A stretch of DNA of 64,000 nt, from positions 682,001 to 746,000 of the forward strand of contig NZ_JABRWJ010000001.1 in assembly GCF_013266755.1 (NCBI RefSeq). Direction: 5' to 3'. Of the stretch, positions 9,252-18,223 are shown piece after piece. Each line of letters starts with the position of its first letter. The first letter of the stretch is position 1. The position numbers and the translations under genes are program-made. Below the pieces are notes generated by a model. That model made no database searches. It was not told the origin of the DNA and saw nothing but the letters and a program-made list of their open reading frames with translations. Source of the DNA: Pseudaquabacterium terrae (GTDB lineage Bacteria; Pseudomonadota; Gammaproteobacteria; Burkholderiales; Burkholderiaceae_C).

Positions 9252-10418
9252 TCAGCGGCCACCCAGTACCGCGATGTAGTCCGACACCCACTTGTGGTAC
9301 GGCACGCACTGGTTGTTCTGCGATGCGCACTGCGCCACCGGCGTGCGCCAGAACGAGATCTTGTCGAAGGACTCGTAGCCCTGGCGCTTGCAGCCCTCGT
9401 CGCCGAGCAGTGCATTGCCCTTGCACGCCGCCGGCACCGCGGGCACCGAGCCGAACCAGGCCGACAGGTCCCCCTGCAGCTTCGGATTCAGCGAATGCTC
9501 CATCCACAGGTAGGCGCAGTTCGGATGCTTGGCATCCGCATGCATCATCGTCGAGTCGGCCCAGCCGGTGGCGCCTTCGGTCGGCACGACGGTGGCGATC
9601 GGCCGCTTCTTCGAGCCCAGGATGTTGGCCTGGAACTGCCAGCTCGACGACGCGACGACGCCCTCGTTGGTGAAGTCGTCGATCTGCACGAAGGCGTCGT
9701 GCCAGTACTTGCCGACGATCTTGCGCTGCCCGCGCAGCAGCTCCAGCGCGGCCTTGTACTGCGCCTCGGTCAGCTCGTACGGATCCTTGATGCCCAGCTC
9801 GGGCTTCTTCGCCTTCAGGTACAGCGCCGCATCGGCGATGTAGATCGGCCCGTCGAAGGCCTGCACGCGGCCCTTGTTGCTCTTGCCGTCGGGCAGGTTC
9901 TGCTCCTCGAAGACGACGCTCCACGAGGTCGGCGCCTTGTCCTTGAAGACCGTCGTGTTGTACATCAGCACGTTCCAGCCCCACTGGTAGGGCACGCCGT
10001 AGTGCGTATTGCCCTCGAAGTGCCAGGGCGCCTTCTGCAGCCGCGCATCGACGTTCTTGTAGCTCGGGATCAGCGCGGTGTTGATCGGCTGCACCTTCTT
10101 GCCGCGGATGAGCCGGGTCGATGCGTCGCCCGACGCGGTGACGAGGTCGAAGCCGCCTTCGTTCATCAGCGCGACCATCTCGTCGGAGGTGCCGGCGGTC
10201 TTGACGTTGACCTTGCAGCCGGTCTTCTGCTCGAAGCCGGTGACCCAGTCGAACTGCTTGTCGGTCTGGCCGCGCTCGATGTAGCCGGGCCAGGCGACGA
10301 TGTCGACCTGGCCTTCGCCCTTGCCGAGCTTCTGCAGCATGCCTTTTTGGGCCAGCGCGTGGCTGGTGAAGGCAAGCAGGGCCGCGGTGGCGGCGAGCGT
10401 GGGGAGATGTCGGTGCAT
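9252..10418 (-). CDS. ydcS: Periplasmic polyamine-binding protein (YdcS-like)
   Basis: A 388-residue extracytoplasmic receptor with a clear signal peptide ending HALAQ. The segment [19 protein letters not shown] and the ending DYIAVLGGR match what I remember of E. coli YdcS very closely. It is the first gene of the operon, with GGAGG six bases before the ATG. The product would capture putrescine or a related amine in the periplasm. E. coli YdcS has also been linked to polyhydroxybutyrate complexes, so a second role cannot be excluded. The 184-bp divergent region to the malonate operon holds its promoter; I could not fix the boxes. Confidence 0.9.
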   Translation of the reverse strand: MHRHLPTLAATAALLAFTSHALAQKGMLQKLGKGEGQVDIVAWPGYIERGQTDKQFDWVTGFEQKTGCKVNVKTAGTSDEMVALMNEGGFDLVTASGDASTRLIRGKKVQPINTALIPSYKNVDARLQKAPWHFEGNTHYGVPYQWGWNVLMYNTTVFKDKAPTSWSVVFEEQNLPDGKSNKGRVQAFDGPIYIADAALYLKAKKPELGIKDPYELTEAQYKAALELLRGQRKIVGKYWHDAFVQIDDFTNEGVVASSSWQFQANILGSKKRPIATVVPTEGATGWADSTMMHADAKHPNCAYLWMEHSLNPKLQGDLSAWFGSVPAVPAACKGNALLGDEGCKRQGYESFDKISFWRTPVAQCASQNNQCVPYHKWVSDYIAVLGGR

Positions 10419-10602
10419 GTGCGTCCTCCAGCGTTTTGGCGCGAGGGCGGATCTTCCGGCGCGCGGCCAGCGCGGTGAAATTCAATCGAACGCCCGCGGG
10501 CTCACTCTTTTGGAGATACCTGGGGTAAGCACGGAGGGTTGCGGGGCTGATGGCTCAACTCGCAGGCGGTGAAAGTGCAGCGGAAGAAGGGGAAACTTCG
10601 CC

Positions 10603-11907
10603 ATGCTTGATCGACTTCGTAGCGCCGCCCGTCGCGTGCAGGGCGACCGTGCGGTGCGCGCGCTGCTCGGCGACTGCCGGCGCCTGCTGTCCGCGCGCGG
10701 CGAGGCCAACAGCCCGGCGATCGCCGCCGACATCGTCGGCCAGATCGACCGCCTGGGCGACGATCAACGGCTGAGCTTCTTCGAGCACCTGGCGCAGGAC
10801 TTCGGACCCGACGTGCAGCAGGTGCTGGACGCCGCGCAGGCCTATGCGCAGGCCCCCACCGATCCGCAGCGGCTGCTGGCGCTGACGCAGGCCGCCGAGC
10901 CGCCGCGCCAGGAGCTGTTCCGGCGCCTGAACCGCACGCCCGGCGGCACCGCGGCGATCGTGCGCCTGCGCCGCGCGCTGCTCGAACGGCTGCCGAAGCA
11001 GGCGCCGCTGGCGACGGTCGAGAACGACCTGCTGCACCTGCTGTCGAGCTGGTTCAACCCCGGCTTCCTGCAGATGCGCAAGGTCGACTGGAATTCGCCG
11101 GCGCAGCTGCTCGAACAGATCATCCGCCATGAGGCGGTGCACGAGGTCGACGGCTGGGACGACCTGCGCCGCCGGCTGCAGCCCGATCGGCGCTGCTTCG
11201 CCTTCTTCCACCCGCAGTTGCCGGACGAGCCGCTGATCTTCGTCGAGGTGGCGCTGGTGCCGGAGATGGCGGCGCAGATCGCGCCGCTGATCGACAAGAA
11301 GTCGCAGCCGCTCGATCCGGCGCAGTTCAAGGTCGCCGTGTTCTATTCGATCAGCAACTGCCAGCCGGGGCTGCGCGGCGTCTCGCTGGGCAACTTCCTG
11401 ATCAAGCGCGTTGCCGAACAGTTGAAGCGCGAGCTGCCGCAGCTGAAGACCTTCTGCACGCTGTCGCCGATTCCCGGGCTGATGGCCTGGCTGCACAAGG
11501 CCAAGGACACGTTCACGACGCTGCCGGCGGCCGCCGGCGAATCCGCGGCGCAGGCGCTCGCCGCGCTGCGCAAGGCGGCCGGCGACGAGCTCGCATCCCT
11601 CGGCACCGGCGCCGGGCTGGGTGCCCTGCCCGAAGCCGGCCACGCAGCCTTGTCGACGCTGGCCGCGCTGTACCTGGTGCATGCCTCGCCGACGCCCAAG
11701 GGCGACCCGGTGGCGCGCTTCCACCTCGACAACGGCGCGCGGCTCGAACGGCTGAACCCGCGCGCGAACCTGTCGGCCAAGGGCTTGAAACAATCCGCCG
11801 GGCTGATGGTCAACTACCTCTACGACCTGCAGCGCATCGAGACCTGCCACGATCGCTTCGTGCACGGCCGGGTCGTGCATTCACGTGCCGTCGCGGCGCT
11901 GCTGTGA
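10603..11907 (+). CDS. matA: Malonyl-CoA decarboxylase
   Basis: A 434-residue cytoplasmic enzyme converting malonyl-CoA to acetyl-CoA and CO2. The N-terminal helical domain spans about residues 1-170 and the C-terminal acetyltransferase-like catalytic domain follows. Family-conserved blocks seen include FNPGFLQMRKVDWNSPA, FYSISNCQPGLRG and the C-terminal NYLYDLQRIE. The ATG follows a GAAGAAGGGG purine run. It is the first gene of a three-gene cluster with a solute receptor and malonyl-CoA synthetase, matching known malonate catabolic clusters, hence the mat symbol. Confidence 0.9.
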   Translation: MLDRLRSAARRVQGDRAVRALLGDCRRLLSARGEANSPAIAADIVGQIDRLGDDQRLSFFEHLAQDFGPDVQQVLDAAQAYAQAPTDPQRLLALTQAAEPPRQELFRRLNRTPGGTAAIVRLRRALLERLPKQAPLATVENDLLHLLSSWFNPGFLQMRKVDWNSPAQLLEQIIRHEAVHEVDGWDDLRRRLQPDRRCFAFFHPQLPDEPLIFVEVALVPEMAAQIAPLIDKKSQPLDPAQFKVAVFYSISNCQPGLRGVSLGNFLIKRVAEQLKRELPQLKTFCTLSPIPGLMAWLHKAKDTFTTLPAAAGESAAQALAALRKAAGDELASLGTGAGLGALPEAGHAALSTLAALYLVHASPTPKGDPVARFHLDNGARLERLNPRANLSAKGLKQSAGLMVNYLYDLQRIETCHDRFVHGRVVHSRAVAALL

Positions 11908-11953
11908 CGCCAGCGAGACTCCTGACAACACACACACACAACCCGGAGACAAC

Positions 11954-12937
11954 ATGAGCGCTCGACTCCCTGCCCGCCGCCACCTGTGGGCCGCTGCCGT
12001 GCTGGCCGCACTGCCGTTGGGGCAAGCCTGGGCCCAGGCCTGGCCCGTCAAGCCGGTCACCATCGTCGTGCCCTTCCCCGCCGGCGGCGGCACCGATGCC
12101 TTCGCGCGGCCGCTGTTCGCCGTGATGTCGAAGAACGCCGGCAAGCAGTTCGTCATCGACAACAAGGGTGGCGCCGGCGGCACCGTCGGCGCGAGCCTGT
12201 CGGCACGTGCGGCGCCCGACGGCTACACCTTCTTCATGGGCGCGGTGCACCACGCGATCGCGCCGTCGATGTACCCCAAGCTCGACTACAACCTCGAGAC
12301 GGATTTCATCCCGGTCGGCCTGATCTCGAGCGTGCCGCAGGTCATCGTCGTGCACCCGCAGCGCGTGCCGGTCAGCGACCTGAAGGGGCTGCTGGAGTAC
12401 CTGCGCAAGAACCCGGGCAAGCTGAACTACGGCTCGGCCGGCAACGGCACCTCGCACCACCTGGCCGGCGAGCTGTTCAAGCTGCAGACGAGGACCTTCA
12501 TCACCCACATCCCGTACCGCGGCGCCGGACCGGCGCTGCAGGACCTGATCGCCGGCCAGGTCGACATGATGTTCGATGGCCTCGGCTCCTCGTCCGGCCA
12601 CATCAAGGGCGGCCGCATCAAGGCGCTGGCGGTGGCCTCCGACAAGCGCGCCCCCGGCTTCCCCGATACGCCGACCGCCGCCGAATCCGGCGTGCCGACC
12701 TACCAGGTCGCCACCTGGTACGGGCTGTGGGCGCCGAAGGGCACGCCGAAGGAGGCCGTCGACGCGATGCAGGCCGAGATGAGGAAAGCTCTGCACTCCG
12801 ACGAGCTGAAGGCCACCTGGGCCGGCCTGGGCGCGAACCCGCCGAACATCTGGGGGCCTGACTTCGGCAAGTTCGTCAACAGCGAGATCAAGCGCTGGCA
12901 GGAGGTCGTCAAGGGCTCCGGCGCGAAACTCGACTGA
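11954..12937 (+). CDS. Bug-family (tripartite tricarboxylate type) solute-binding receptor, probable malonate receptor
   Basis: A 327-residue periplasmic receptor: signal peptide MSARLPARRHLWAAAVLA up to about AWAQ, then the Bug signature VKPVTIVVPFPAGGGTDAF and, further on, the KLNYGSAGNGTSHHLAGE block. The ATG at 11954 has GGAG seven bases upstream and starts the signal peptide; the longer frame does not. No TctA/TctB membrane genes are present, so it is an orphan receptor of the kind abundant in Burkholderiales. Malonate as ligand is inferred from its place between the decarboxylase and synthetase genes. Confidence 0.88.
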   Translation: MSARLPARRHLWAAAVLAALPLGQAWAQAWPVKPVTIVVPFPAGGGTDAFARPLFAVMSKNAGKQFVIDNKGGAGGTVGASLSARAAPDGYTFFMGAVHHAIAPSMYPKLDYNLETDFIPVGLISSVPQVIVVHPQRVPVSDLKGLLEYLRKNPGKLNYGSAGNGTSHHLAGELFKLQTRTFITHIPYRGAGPALQDLIAGQVDMMFDGLGSSSGHIKGGRIKALAVASDKRAPGFPDTPTAAESGVPTYQVATWYGLWAPKGTPKEAVDAMQAEMRKALHSDELKATWAGLGANPPNIWGPDFGKFVNSEIKRWQEVVKGSGAKLD

Positions 12938-12958
12938 TCGCTCACCCCACCCGAGCCC

Positions 12959-14542
12959 ATGAACGACCAGAGCCTCTTCGCCGCACTGCGCGCGGCTTTC
13001 CCGGCCAACCTCGACAGCGTCGCGATCGAAACCGCCGACGGCCCGGCGGGCCAGCCCTTCACGCCGCAGCACTACACCTGGCGTGACCTGGAGCGCGGCA
13101 CGGCGATGCTGGCCAACCTGCTGGCCGGCCTGGCGCTGCCGCCGGCCAGCCGCATCGCCGTGCAGGTCGACAAGAGCGTCGAAGCGCTGATGCTGTACCT
13201 GGCGGTGCTGCGCGCCGGGCACGTCTTCCTGCCGCTGAACACCGCCTACCAGGCGGCCGAGATCGAGTACTTCATCGGCAATGCCGAGCCGGCGGTGGTC
13301 GTCTGCACGCCGAAGAACTTCGCCTGGGTCAGCCGCCTGGCGTTCAGCTCGGGCGTCGGCCATGTCTTCACGCTCGGCGACGACCGCTCGGGCAGCCTGC
13401 TCGAACGCGCGTCGCACTGCAGCGACCAGCACAAGCCGGTTCCGAAGCAGGCCGACGAGCTCGCCGCGATCCTCTACACCAGCGGCACCACCGGGCGCAG
13501 CAAGGGCGCGATGCTGAGCCACGGCAACCTGCTGTCGAACGCGCGCACGCTGCAGTCCTACTGGGGCTGGCGCTCGGCCAGGGAAGGCGGCGACGTGCTG
13601 ATCCACGCGCTGCCGATCTTCCATGTGCATGGCCTGTTCGTCGCCTCGCACGGCGCCTTGCTCAACGGCAGCCGGATGATCTGGTTCAACCGCTTCGACC
13701 CGGCCGCGGTGATCGCCCGTTTGCCCGAGGCCACGGTGTTCATGGGCGTGCCGACGCTGTACGTGCGTTTGCTGGCCGATGCGCGGCTCGACCGCGACGC
13801 CTGCCGCACGATGCGTTTGTTCATCGCCGGCTCCGCGCCGCTGCTCGCCGAGACCTTCCACGCCTGGGAGCAGCGCACCGGCCACACGATCCTCGAGCGC
13901 TACGGCATGAGCGAGACGGTGATGCTGACCTCGAACCCGTACCACGCGGTCGAGGGCGAGCGGCGCGCCGGCACGGTGGGCTTCCCGCTGCCGGGCGTCA
14001 GCGTGCGCGTGATCGACCCGGCGCGGCCCGGCCAGCCGCTGCCGGCCGGCGAGATCGGCGGCATCGAGGTCAAGGGCCCGAGCGTCTTCGCCGGCTACTG
14101 GCGAATGCCTGAGAAGACCCAGGAGGAGTTCACCGCCGATGAATCGGGTGATCGGTGGTTCAAGACCGGCGACGTCGGCCGCTTCGACGAGCGCGGCTAC
14201 CTGACCATCGTCGGACGCAGCAAGGACCTGATCATCAGCGGCGGCTACAACGTCTATCCGGCCGAGATCGAAGGTTTCATCAACGAGATGCCCGGCGTTG
14301 CCGAATCGGCTGTGGTCGGCCTGCCGCATCCCGACTTCGGCGAAGGCGTGATCGCGGTGATCGTGCCCAAGCCGGGTGCGACGCTGGACCCCGCGGCCGT
14401 CGTCGGCGCGCTGAAGGGCTGCATCGCCAACTTCAAGGTGCCCAAGCAGGTCTTCGTCGTGCCCGAGCTGCCGCGCAATGCGATGGGCAAGGTGCAGAAG
14501 AACCTGCTGCGCGAGCAGCACCAGGGGCTGTTTGCGCGTTGA
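12959..14542 (+). CDS. matB: Malonyl-CoA synthetase (MatB-type acyl-CoA ligase)
   Basis: A 527-residue adenylate-forming enzyme. The ATP-binding P-loop is AILYTSGTTGRSKGAM, followed by the ERYGMSET motif, the hinge-region FKTGDVGRFDERGYLTIVGR, and the C-terminal catalytic-lysine segment PRNAMGKVQKN. Expected reaction: malonate + CoA + ATP to malonyl-CoA, AMP and pyrophosphate, feeding the decarboxylase encoded upstream. It follows the receptor gene by 21 bases. A broader acyl-CoA ligase would look similar; the operon partner favours malonate. Confidence 0.88.
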   Translation: MNDQSLFAALRAAFPANLDSVAIETADGPAGQPFTPQHYTWRDLERGTAMLANLLAGLALPPASRIAVQVDKSVEALMLYLAVLRAGHVFLPLNTAYQAAEIEYFIGNAEPAVVVCTPKNFAWVSRLAFSSGVGHVFTLGDDRSGSLLERASHCSDQHKPVPKQADELAAILYTSGTTGRSKGAMLSHGNLLSNARTLQSYWGWRSAREGGDVLIHALPIFHVHGLFVASHGALLNGSRMIWFNRFDPAAVIARLPEATVFMGVPTLYVRLLADARLDRDACRTMRLFIAGSAPLLAETFHAWEQRTGHTILERYGMSETVMLTSNPYHAVEGERRAGTVGFPLPGVSVRVIDPARPGQPLPAGEIGGIEVKGPSVFAGYWRMPEKTQEEFTADESGDRWFKTGDVGRFDERGYLTIVGRSKDLIISGGYNVYPAEIEGFINEMPGVAESAVVGLPHPDFGEGVIAVIVPKPGATLDPAAVVGALKGCIANFKVPKQVFVVPELPRNAMGKVQKNLLREQHQGLFAR

Positions 14543-14666
14543 ACGCGGGATCAGCGCGAGGTGGTCAACCCCTTCGTCCCTCGCGCCCACGAGCCCGCCG
14601 CGCCTGACGCCACGACTGCGCCCAGCCGTGCCCGCCGCCGCTCTATCCCAAAACGTCCTCGGCGCC

Positions 14667-14672
14667 TATAGT
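14667..14672 (+). promoter_or_regulatory. Candidate -10 box (TATAGT) of the microprotein gene
   Basis: TATAGT lies 36 bases before the ATG at 14709 and resembles the TACAGT boxes of the two paralogous microprotein genes at 42780 and 43338. No -35 box is found at the usual distance, as for the paralogues. Clear 21-bp phased repeats are not visible upstream here. Confidence 0.4.
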
Positions 14673-14708
14673 CCCGTCAGAGGGGCCTTTCCCTCGACGG
14701 AGGCTGCC

Positions 14709-14921
14709 ATGTTCAGGCGCTTCTACACCCACCCGCTCGCCCTCGGCTCGGCGATCGCGATCACCTTCCTGCTATTGCTCGGCGTCTCCCACCTGGGTGG
14801 CCGGGAAGGGGCCTACCACGTGCTGGCGCGCGCCAGCGACCAGGTGGCCCAGCAAGTGGTGATCGTCGGCAAGCGCTTTGTGCAGACGGTGGAAGTGATC
14901 GGCAAGAAGCTGCGCGACTGA
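14709..14921 (+). CDS. Small single-span membrane protein with V-x-V-x-G-K-R repeats (microprotein family, member 1)
   Basis: A 70-residue protein: a short basic N-terminus (MFRRFYTHPL), one membrane segment (about residues 10-27), a linker, then two 11-residue units, QQVVIVGKRFV and QTVEVIGKKLR. The C-terminus would be periplasmic if the N-terminus stays inside. Two more members with the same plan occur at 42780 and 43338. The repeat resembles the VVVTGSR-like strand at the start of TonB-dependent receptor plug domains, but no receptor follows. GACGGAGG lies before the ATG. I know no function. It converges with the AraC gene 20 bases on. Confidence 0.7.
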   Translation: MFRRFYTHPLALGSAIAITFLLLLGVSHLGGREGAYHVLARASDQVAQQVVIVGKRFVQTVEVIGKKLRD

Positions 14922-14941
14922 GCGCGGCGCACAGCGGGCAG

Positions 14942-15916
14942 TCAGCGCACCAGCACGGCCTGCCCGTACCCCTCCCGCCGGTAGACGCTCGGCGGCACGC
15001 CGAAGCGTTGTGCAAAAACGCGGCTGAAATGCGGCAGGCTGTTGAAGCCGCGTGCGAGTGCGATGTCGGTGATCGAACGGCTGGCCTGCGCCGGCTCGGC
15101 CAGGTCGCGGCGCACCGCTTCGAGCCGCTCGCGCAGCAGGTAGCCAGCCACGCCTTCGGGCTCCTCGGAGAACGCGTTGTAGAGCTGGCGCCGGCTGCAG
15201 CGCAGCGCGAGCGCGATGTCGTCGACGCTCAAGCCGGGATCGCCGAGCCGGTGCGCGACGAGCTGCTTGATCCGGTCGCGCAGTGCCTCGCGCTGCGTCA
15301 AGGCCGTTCCGCGGCCGGCCAGGTCCAGCAGCGACAGGTGCACCAGCTGCGTGATCGCCGCGCCGACGCCGCGCGCCGCTTCGTCGCCCATGTCCGGCAG
15401 CTCCTGGTAGGCGCTGCGCATCGTCTGCAGTGCGAGCCGCGCGATGCCGTGGCCACCGCCGAGCGGCCGCGCGACCAGCTCCGACAGAACCAGCCCGCGC
15501 TCGGCCAGGTCGGCCTTCGGCAGCATCACGATCAGGTGCTCGACCGGCTCCGGGTTCGCGACCGCATAGGTCTCGGTGGTGTCGTAGAGGCTCCATTCGC
15601 CGGGCCCGACCCAGGCTTGGCGCCCGAACTGCTCGACGCCCGCGCAGCCGCGCTGCGGCGCGACGATCTTCAAGTAGCCCTGGTCGCTCTTGCGCACGAG
15701 GTTCTGCGTGCGCATCACGCGGTGGCGGCCCGATTCCAACCGCGTCAGCACCACCGGGCCGGCACGGGTCGTGGCGATGCGGCCGTCGAAGACCGTGTCG
15801 CCGTAGAGGTCCGAGTCGAGGCCGCCGAACAGCTTCCAGACCCAGTCGCGCCAGTACGGCAGCTTGTCGCGCGCACTGACGTCGTCGGTGCTCATCATCG
15901 CGGTCGTGATCGCCAT
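14942..15916 (-). CDS. AraC-family transcriptional activator (FeaR-like)
   Basis: A 324-residue regulator: an N-terminal effector/dimerisation domain of the AraC_binding_2 type (about 1-190), then two helix-turn-helix motifs, visible as LSVDDIALALRCSRRQLYNAF and SITDIALARGFNSLPHFSRVF. The ATG at 15916 is preferred because GGGAG lies eight bases before it; the GTG at 15925 would abut the Shine-Dalgarno. It is divergent from a Liv-type transporter and aromatic aldehyde dehydrogenase operon, and the gap holds a two-copy direct repeat typical of AraC/XylS operators. The inferred effector is an aromatic compound. Confidence 0.88.
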   Translation of the reverse strand: MAITTAMMSTDDVSARDKLPYWRDWVWKLFGGLDSDLYGDTVFDGRIATTRAGPVVLTRLESGRHRVMRTQNLVRKSDQGYLKIVAPQRGCAGVEQFGRQAWVGPGEWSLYDTTETYAVANPEPVEHLIVMLPKADLAERGLVLSELVARPLGGGHGIARLALQTMRSAYQELPDMGDEAARGVGAAITQLVHLSLLDLAGRGTALTQREALRDRIKQLVAHRLGDPGLSVDDIALALRCSRRQLYNAFSEEPEGVAGYLLRERLEAVRRDLAEPAQASRSITDIALARGFNSLPHFSRVFAQRFGVPPSVYRREGYGQAVLVR

Positions 15917-16004
15917 CGCACGCACTCCCGAGGGCAGGTTCGCCGCGATTATGGGAAGCGGGCTGGCGCCGCAACGCTGCCGCTAGGGAAAGCTCGGGGC
16001 GGCG

Positions 16005-16042
16005 TGCACAAAACAGCAAGCCGGCGTGCATGGTCAAGCAAG
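16005..16042 (+). promoter_or_regulatory. AraC/XylS-type direct-repeat operator with -10 box downstream
   Basis: Two copies of TGCA-N6-AGCAAG begin at 16005 and 16027, exactly 22 bp apart. A candidate -10 box TACGAT lies at 16063-16068, and the downstream copy covers the place expected for the -35 box. This is how XylS/AraC-type activators sit at their promoters. The divergently encoded AraC protein is the obvious candidate to bind here and switch on the transporter operon starting at 16102. Confidence 0.65.
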
Positions 16043-16101
16043 ACGGCGGCGGCGCGGCTTCCTACGATGCATCACGTCCATCCCAACGACGAGGAGACAT
16101 C

Positions 16102-17328
16102 ATGGCCGCGCCGACGTCAGCGAAGACCGCATCCCAGCTCGTGAGCCCGTCCCGCCGCCGCGCCACGCAGGCGCTGGCCGCCGGCCTGGCCTGTCCTGCG
16201 CTGCTGCGCGCCGCCGAGCCGGCTGTGCGCATCGGCTACGCGATCGCCCGCACGGGCCCGTGGGCCGGCGGCGCGCAGGTCAGCCAGGAGCCGAACTACC
16301 TGCTGTGGGCCGAGACGGTGAACGCCGCCGGCGGCCTCGACGTCAAGGGCAAGAAGCGGCCGATCGAGCTGATCAGCTCCGACGACCGCAGCGACATCGA
16401 GACCTGCGTGCGCAGCTACGAGAAGCTGATGGGCAGCGACAAGGTCGACCTGGTGCTGCCGCCGTGGGGCTCGAACGCCAACTTCGCGGTCGCGCCGCTG
16501 GCCAACCGTTTTGGCTACCCGTTCGTGGCGCCGACCGCGCTGTCGAAGAAGCTGATCGAGATGAAGCTGCCGTACTTCTTCCTGATGCTGCAGCAGCCGG
16601 CGCCGATGACCACCGCGCTGGTCGACATGCTGAAGGCCAACGGCGCGAAGACCGCCGCGGTGATCTACGTCGACGACCTGTTCGGCCTGGAGAACTACGC
16701 GGCGCTGAAGGTCGCGCTGTCGGGCAGCGGCATCACGCTGGTCGAGGAGAAGAGTTATCCCGCCGGCGTCAAGGACCTGAGCCCGGTGCTGCGCAGCATC
16801 AAGGACAAGGCGCCCGACGCCTTCATCGGCTTCACCTACCCGCCCGACACCATCCTCGCCAGCAAGCAGAGCAAGGAGATCGGCTTCAACCCGAAATTCT
16901 TCTACGCCTCGGTGGGCACCGCGTTCCAGCTCTACAGGAACGTGATGACGCCGGCCGGCGCCGAGGGCGTGCTCGGCATGGGCTCGTGGAACGCCAAGAC
17001 CAGCTCAGGCGCGAAGGCCTACTTCGAGGCCCACACGAAGAAGTACGCCGGCAAGGAGCCCGACCGCTGGGCCTCGGGGGCGTGCTGGGCGGCGCTGGAG
17101 ATCCTGCAGGCCGGCGTCGCCCGGGTCGGGCTCGACCGCAAGGCGCTGCGCGACTACATCGCCAAGACCGAGCACAAGACCATCCTCGGACCGATCCGCT
17201 TCGAGGGCAGCGAGAACGTCGCGACGCCGGGCGCGGTGAGCCAGTGGCAGAACGGCGAGTTCGAGGTGGTCTGGCCGAAGAGCATTGCGACGGCCGCGCT
17301 GGTCCCCGCGAAGCCGGCCTGGAAGTGA
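16102..17328 (+). CDS. Branched-chain-amino-acid-type ABC transporter substrate-binding protein
   Basis: A 408-residue periplasmic receptor of the LivJ/HAAT family. The N-terminus carries SRRRATQALAAGLACPALL, a probable Tat signal. The mature part starts with VRIGYAIARTGPWAGGA, typical of the Peripla_BP_6 fold, and has the second-lobe segment AAVIYVDDLFGLENY. The ATG at 16102 has GAGGAG five bases upstream. It is the first gene of a complete transporter operon ending with an aromatic aldehyde dehydrogenase, so the ligand may be an aromatic acid or aldehyde precursor rather than an amino acid. Confidence 0.9.
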   Translation: MAAPTSAKTASQLVSPSRRRATQALAAGLACPALLRAAEPAVRIGYAIARTGPWAGGAQVSQEPNYLLWAETVNAAGGLDVKGKKRPIELISSDDRSDIETCVRSYEKLMGSDKVDLVLPPWGSNANFAVAPLANRFGYPFVAPTALSKKLIEMKLPYFFLMLQQPAPMTTALVDMLKANGAKTAAVIYVDDLFGLENYAALKVALSGSGITLVEEKSYPAGVKDLSPVLRSIKDKAPDAFIGFTYPPDTILASKQSKEIGFNPKFFYASVGTAFQLYRNVMTPAGAEGVLGMGSWNAKTSSGAKAYFEAHTKKYAGKEPDRWASGACWAALEILQAGVARVGLDRKALRDYIAKTEHKTILGPIRFEGSENVATPGAVSQWQNGEFEVVWPKSIATAALVPAKPAWK

Positions 17329-17335
17329 GTTGCGG

Positions 17336-18223
17336 ATGTCACTCGGCGCGTGGCTCGAACTGCTGGCTTCCGGCCTGATCAGCGGCGGCGTGTACGCGCT
17401 GGTCGCCCTCGGGCTGAACCTGCAGTACGGGCTGATGCGCATCATGAACATCTCGCACGGCGAGTTCCTGATGCTGGGCGCCTACGCCACCTGGGCGGCG
17501 ACGGTCGGGCTCGGGCTGTCGCCGCTCGTGATGCTGCCGGTGTCGTTCGTGCTGCTGGCCGCGCTCGGCCTCGTCGTGCACCGGCTGTGCTTCAGGCGGC
17601 TGGCCGCCAGCTCGCCGACGGTCGACATCTTCGAGGCGCGCAGCCTGATGGTCGGCTTCGGCCTGCTGTTCCTGGTGCAGAACTTCGCGTCGCTGGTCTG
17701 GGGCGGCGAGCTGCGCGGCTACGACTTCCTGACCATGCCGGTGGTGGTGCCGCTCACTTCGGGGGGCAGCCAGTTCGCCGCCAACAAGCTGCTGGTCTTC
17801 GCACTGGCGCTGGTCTTCTCCGGCGGACTGATCGCGTTGCTGCGGCTGACCTTGCTCGGCAAGGGCGTGCGCGCGCTGATGCAGTCGCCCACCGGCGCGC
17901 AGCTGGTCGGCATTCCGACCGAGCGGCTGCACCCGCTGATGTTCGGCCTCGGGCTCGGGCTGGCGGGTGTCGCCGGGTGTCTCCTGTCGATGATCGAGGC
18001 GATCACGCCGGCGATGGGTGAACCGTACACGGTGACGGCGCTGATCGTCATCACGCTCGGCGGCTTCGGCAGCATGGCCGGCAGCCTGGCGGGCGGACTG
18101 CTGCTGGGTGTCGTCGAAGCGCTGGGCATGCACTTCACGAGCCCGAGCCTGAAGATGCTGCTGTCCTACGGCGTGTTCATCGGCGTGCTGCTGTGGCGGC
18201 CGAACGGCCTGTTCAAGAAATGA
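17336..18223 (+). CDS. ABC transporter permease, LivH type
   Basis: A 295-residue inner-membrane permease with about eight hydrophobic segments. It begins with the LivH-type pattern LLASGLISGGVYALVALGLN followed by YGLMRIMNISHGEFLMLGAY. It starts eight bases after the receptor gene and overlaps the next permease gene by four bases (ATGA). It forms the membrane channel together with the LivM-type protein. Confidence 0.9.
   Translation: MSLGAWLELLASGLISGGVYALVALGLNLQYGLMRIMNISHGEFLMLGAYATWAATVGLGLSPLVMLPVSFVLLAALGLVVHRLCFRRLAASSPTVDIFEARSLMVGFGLLFLVQNFASLVWGGELRGYDFLTMPVVVPLTSGGSQFAANKLLVFALALVFSGGLIALLRLTLLGKGVRALMQSPTGAQLVGIPTERLHPLMFGLGLGLAGVAGCLLSMIEAITPAMGEPYTVTALIVITLGGFGSMAGSLAGGLLLGVVEALGMHFTSPSLKMLLSYGVFIGVLLWRPNGLFKK

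Noticed and set aside
11810-14590. A 926-codon open frame antisense to the malonate operon
   Set aside because: It spans three genes with clear family matches on the other strand; its composition is that of a GC-rich shadow.
14600-14634. 21-bp phased repeats upstream of microprotein 1
   Set aside because: Bases at the position expected from the paralogous promoters (about 14625-14634) match the unit poorly, and no second unit at 21 bp is convincing.
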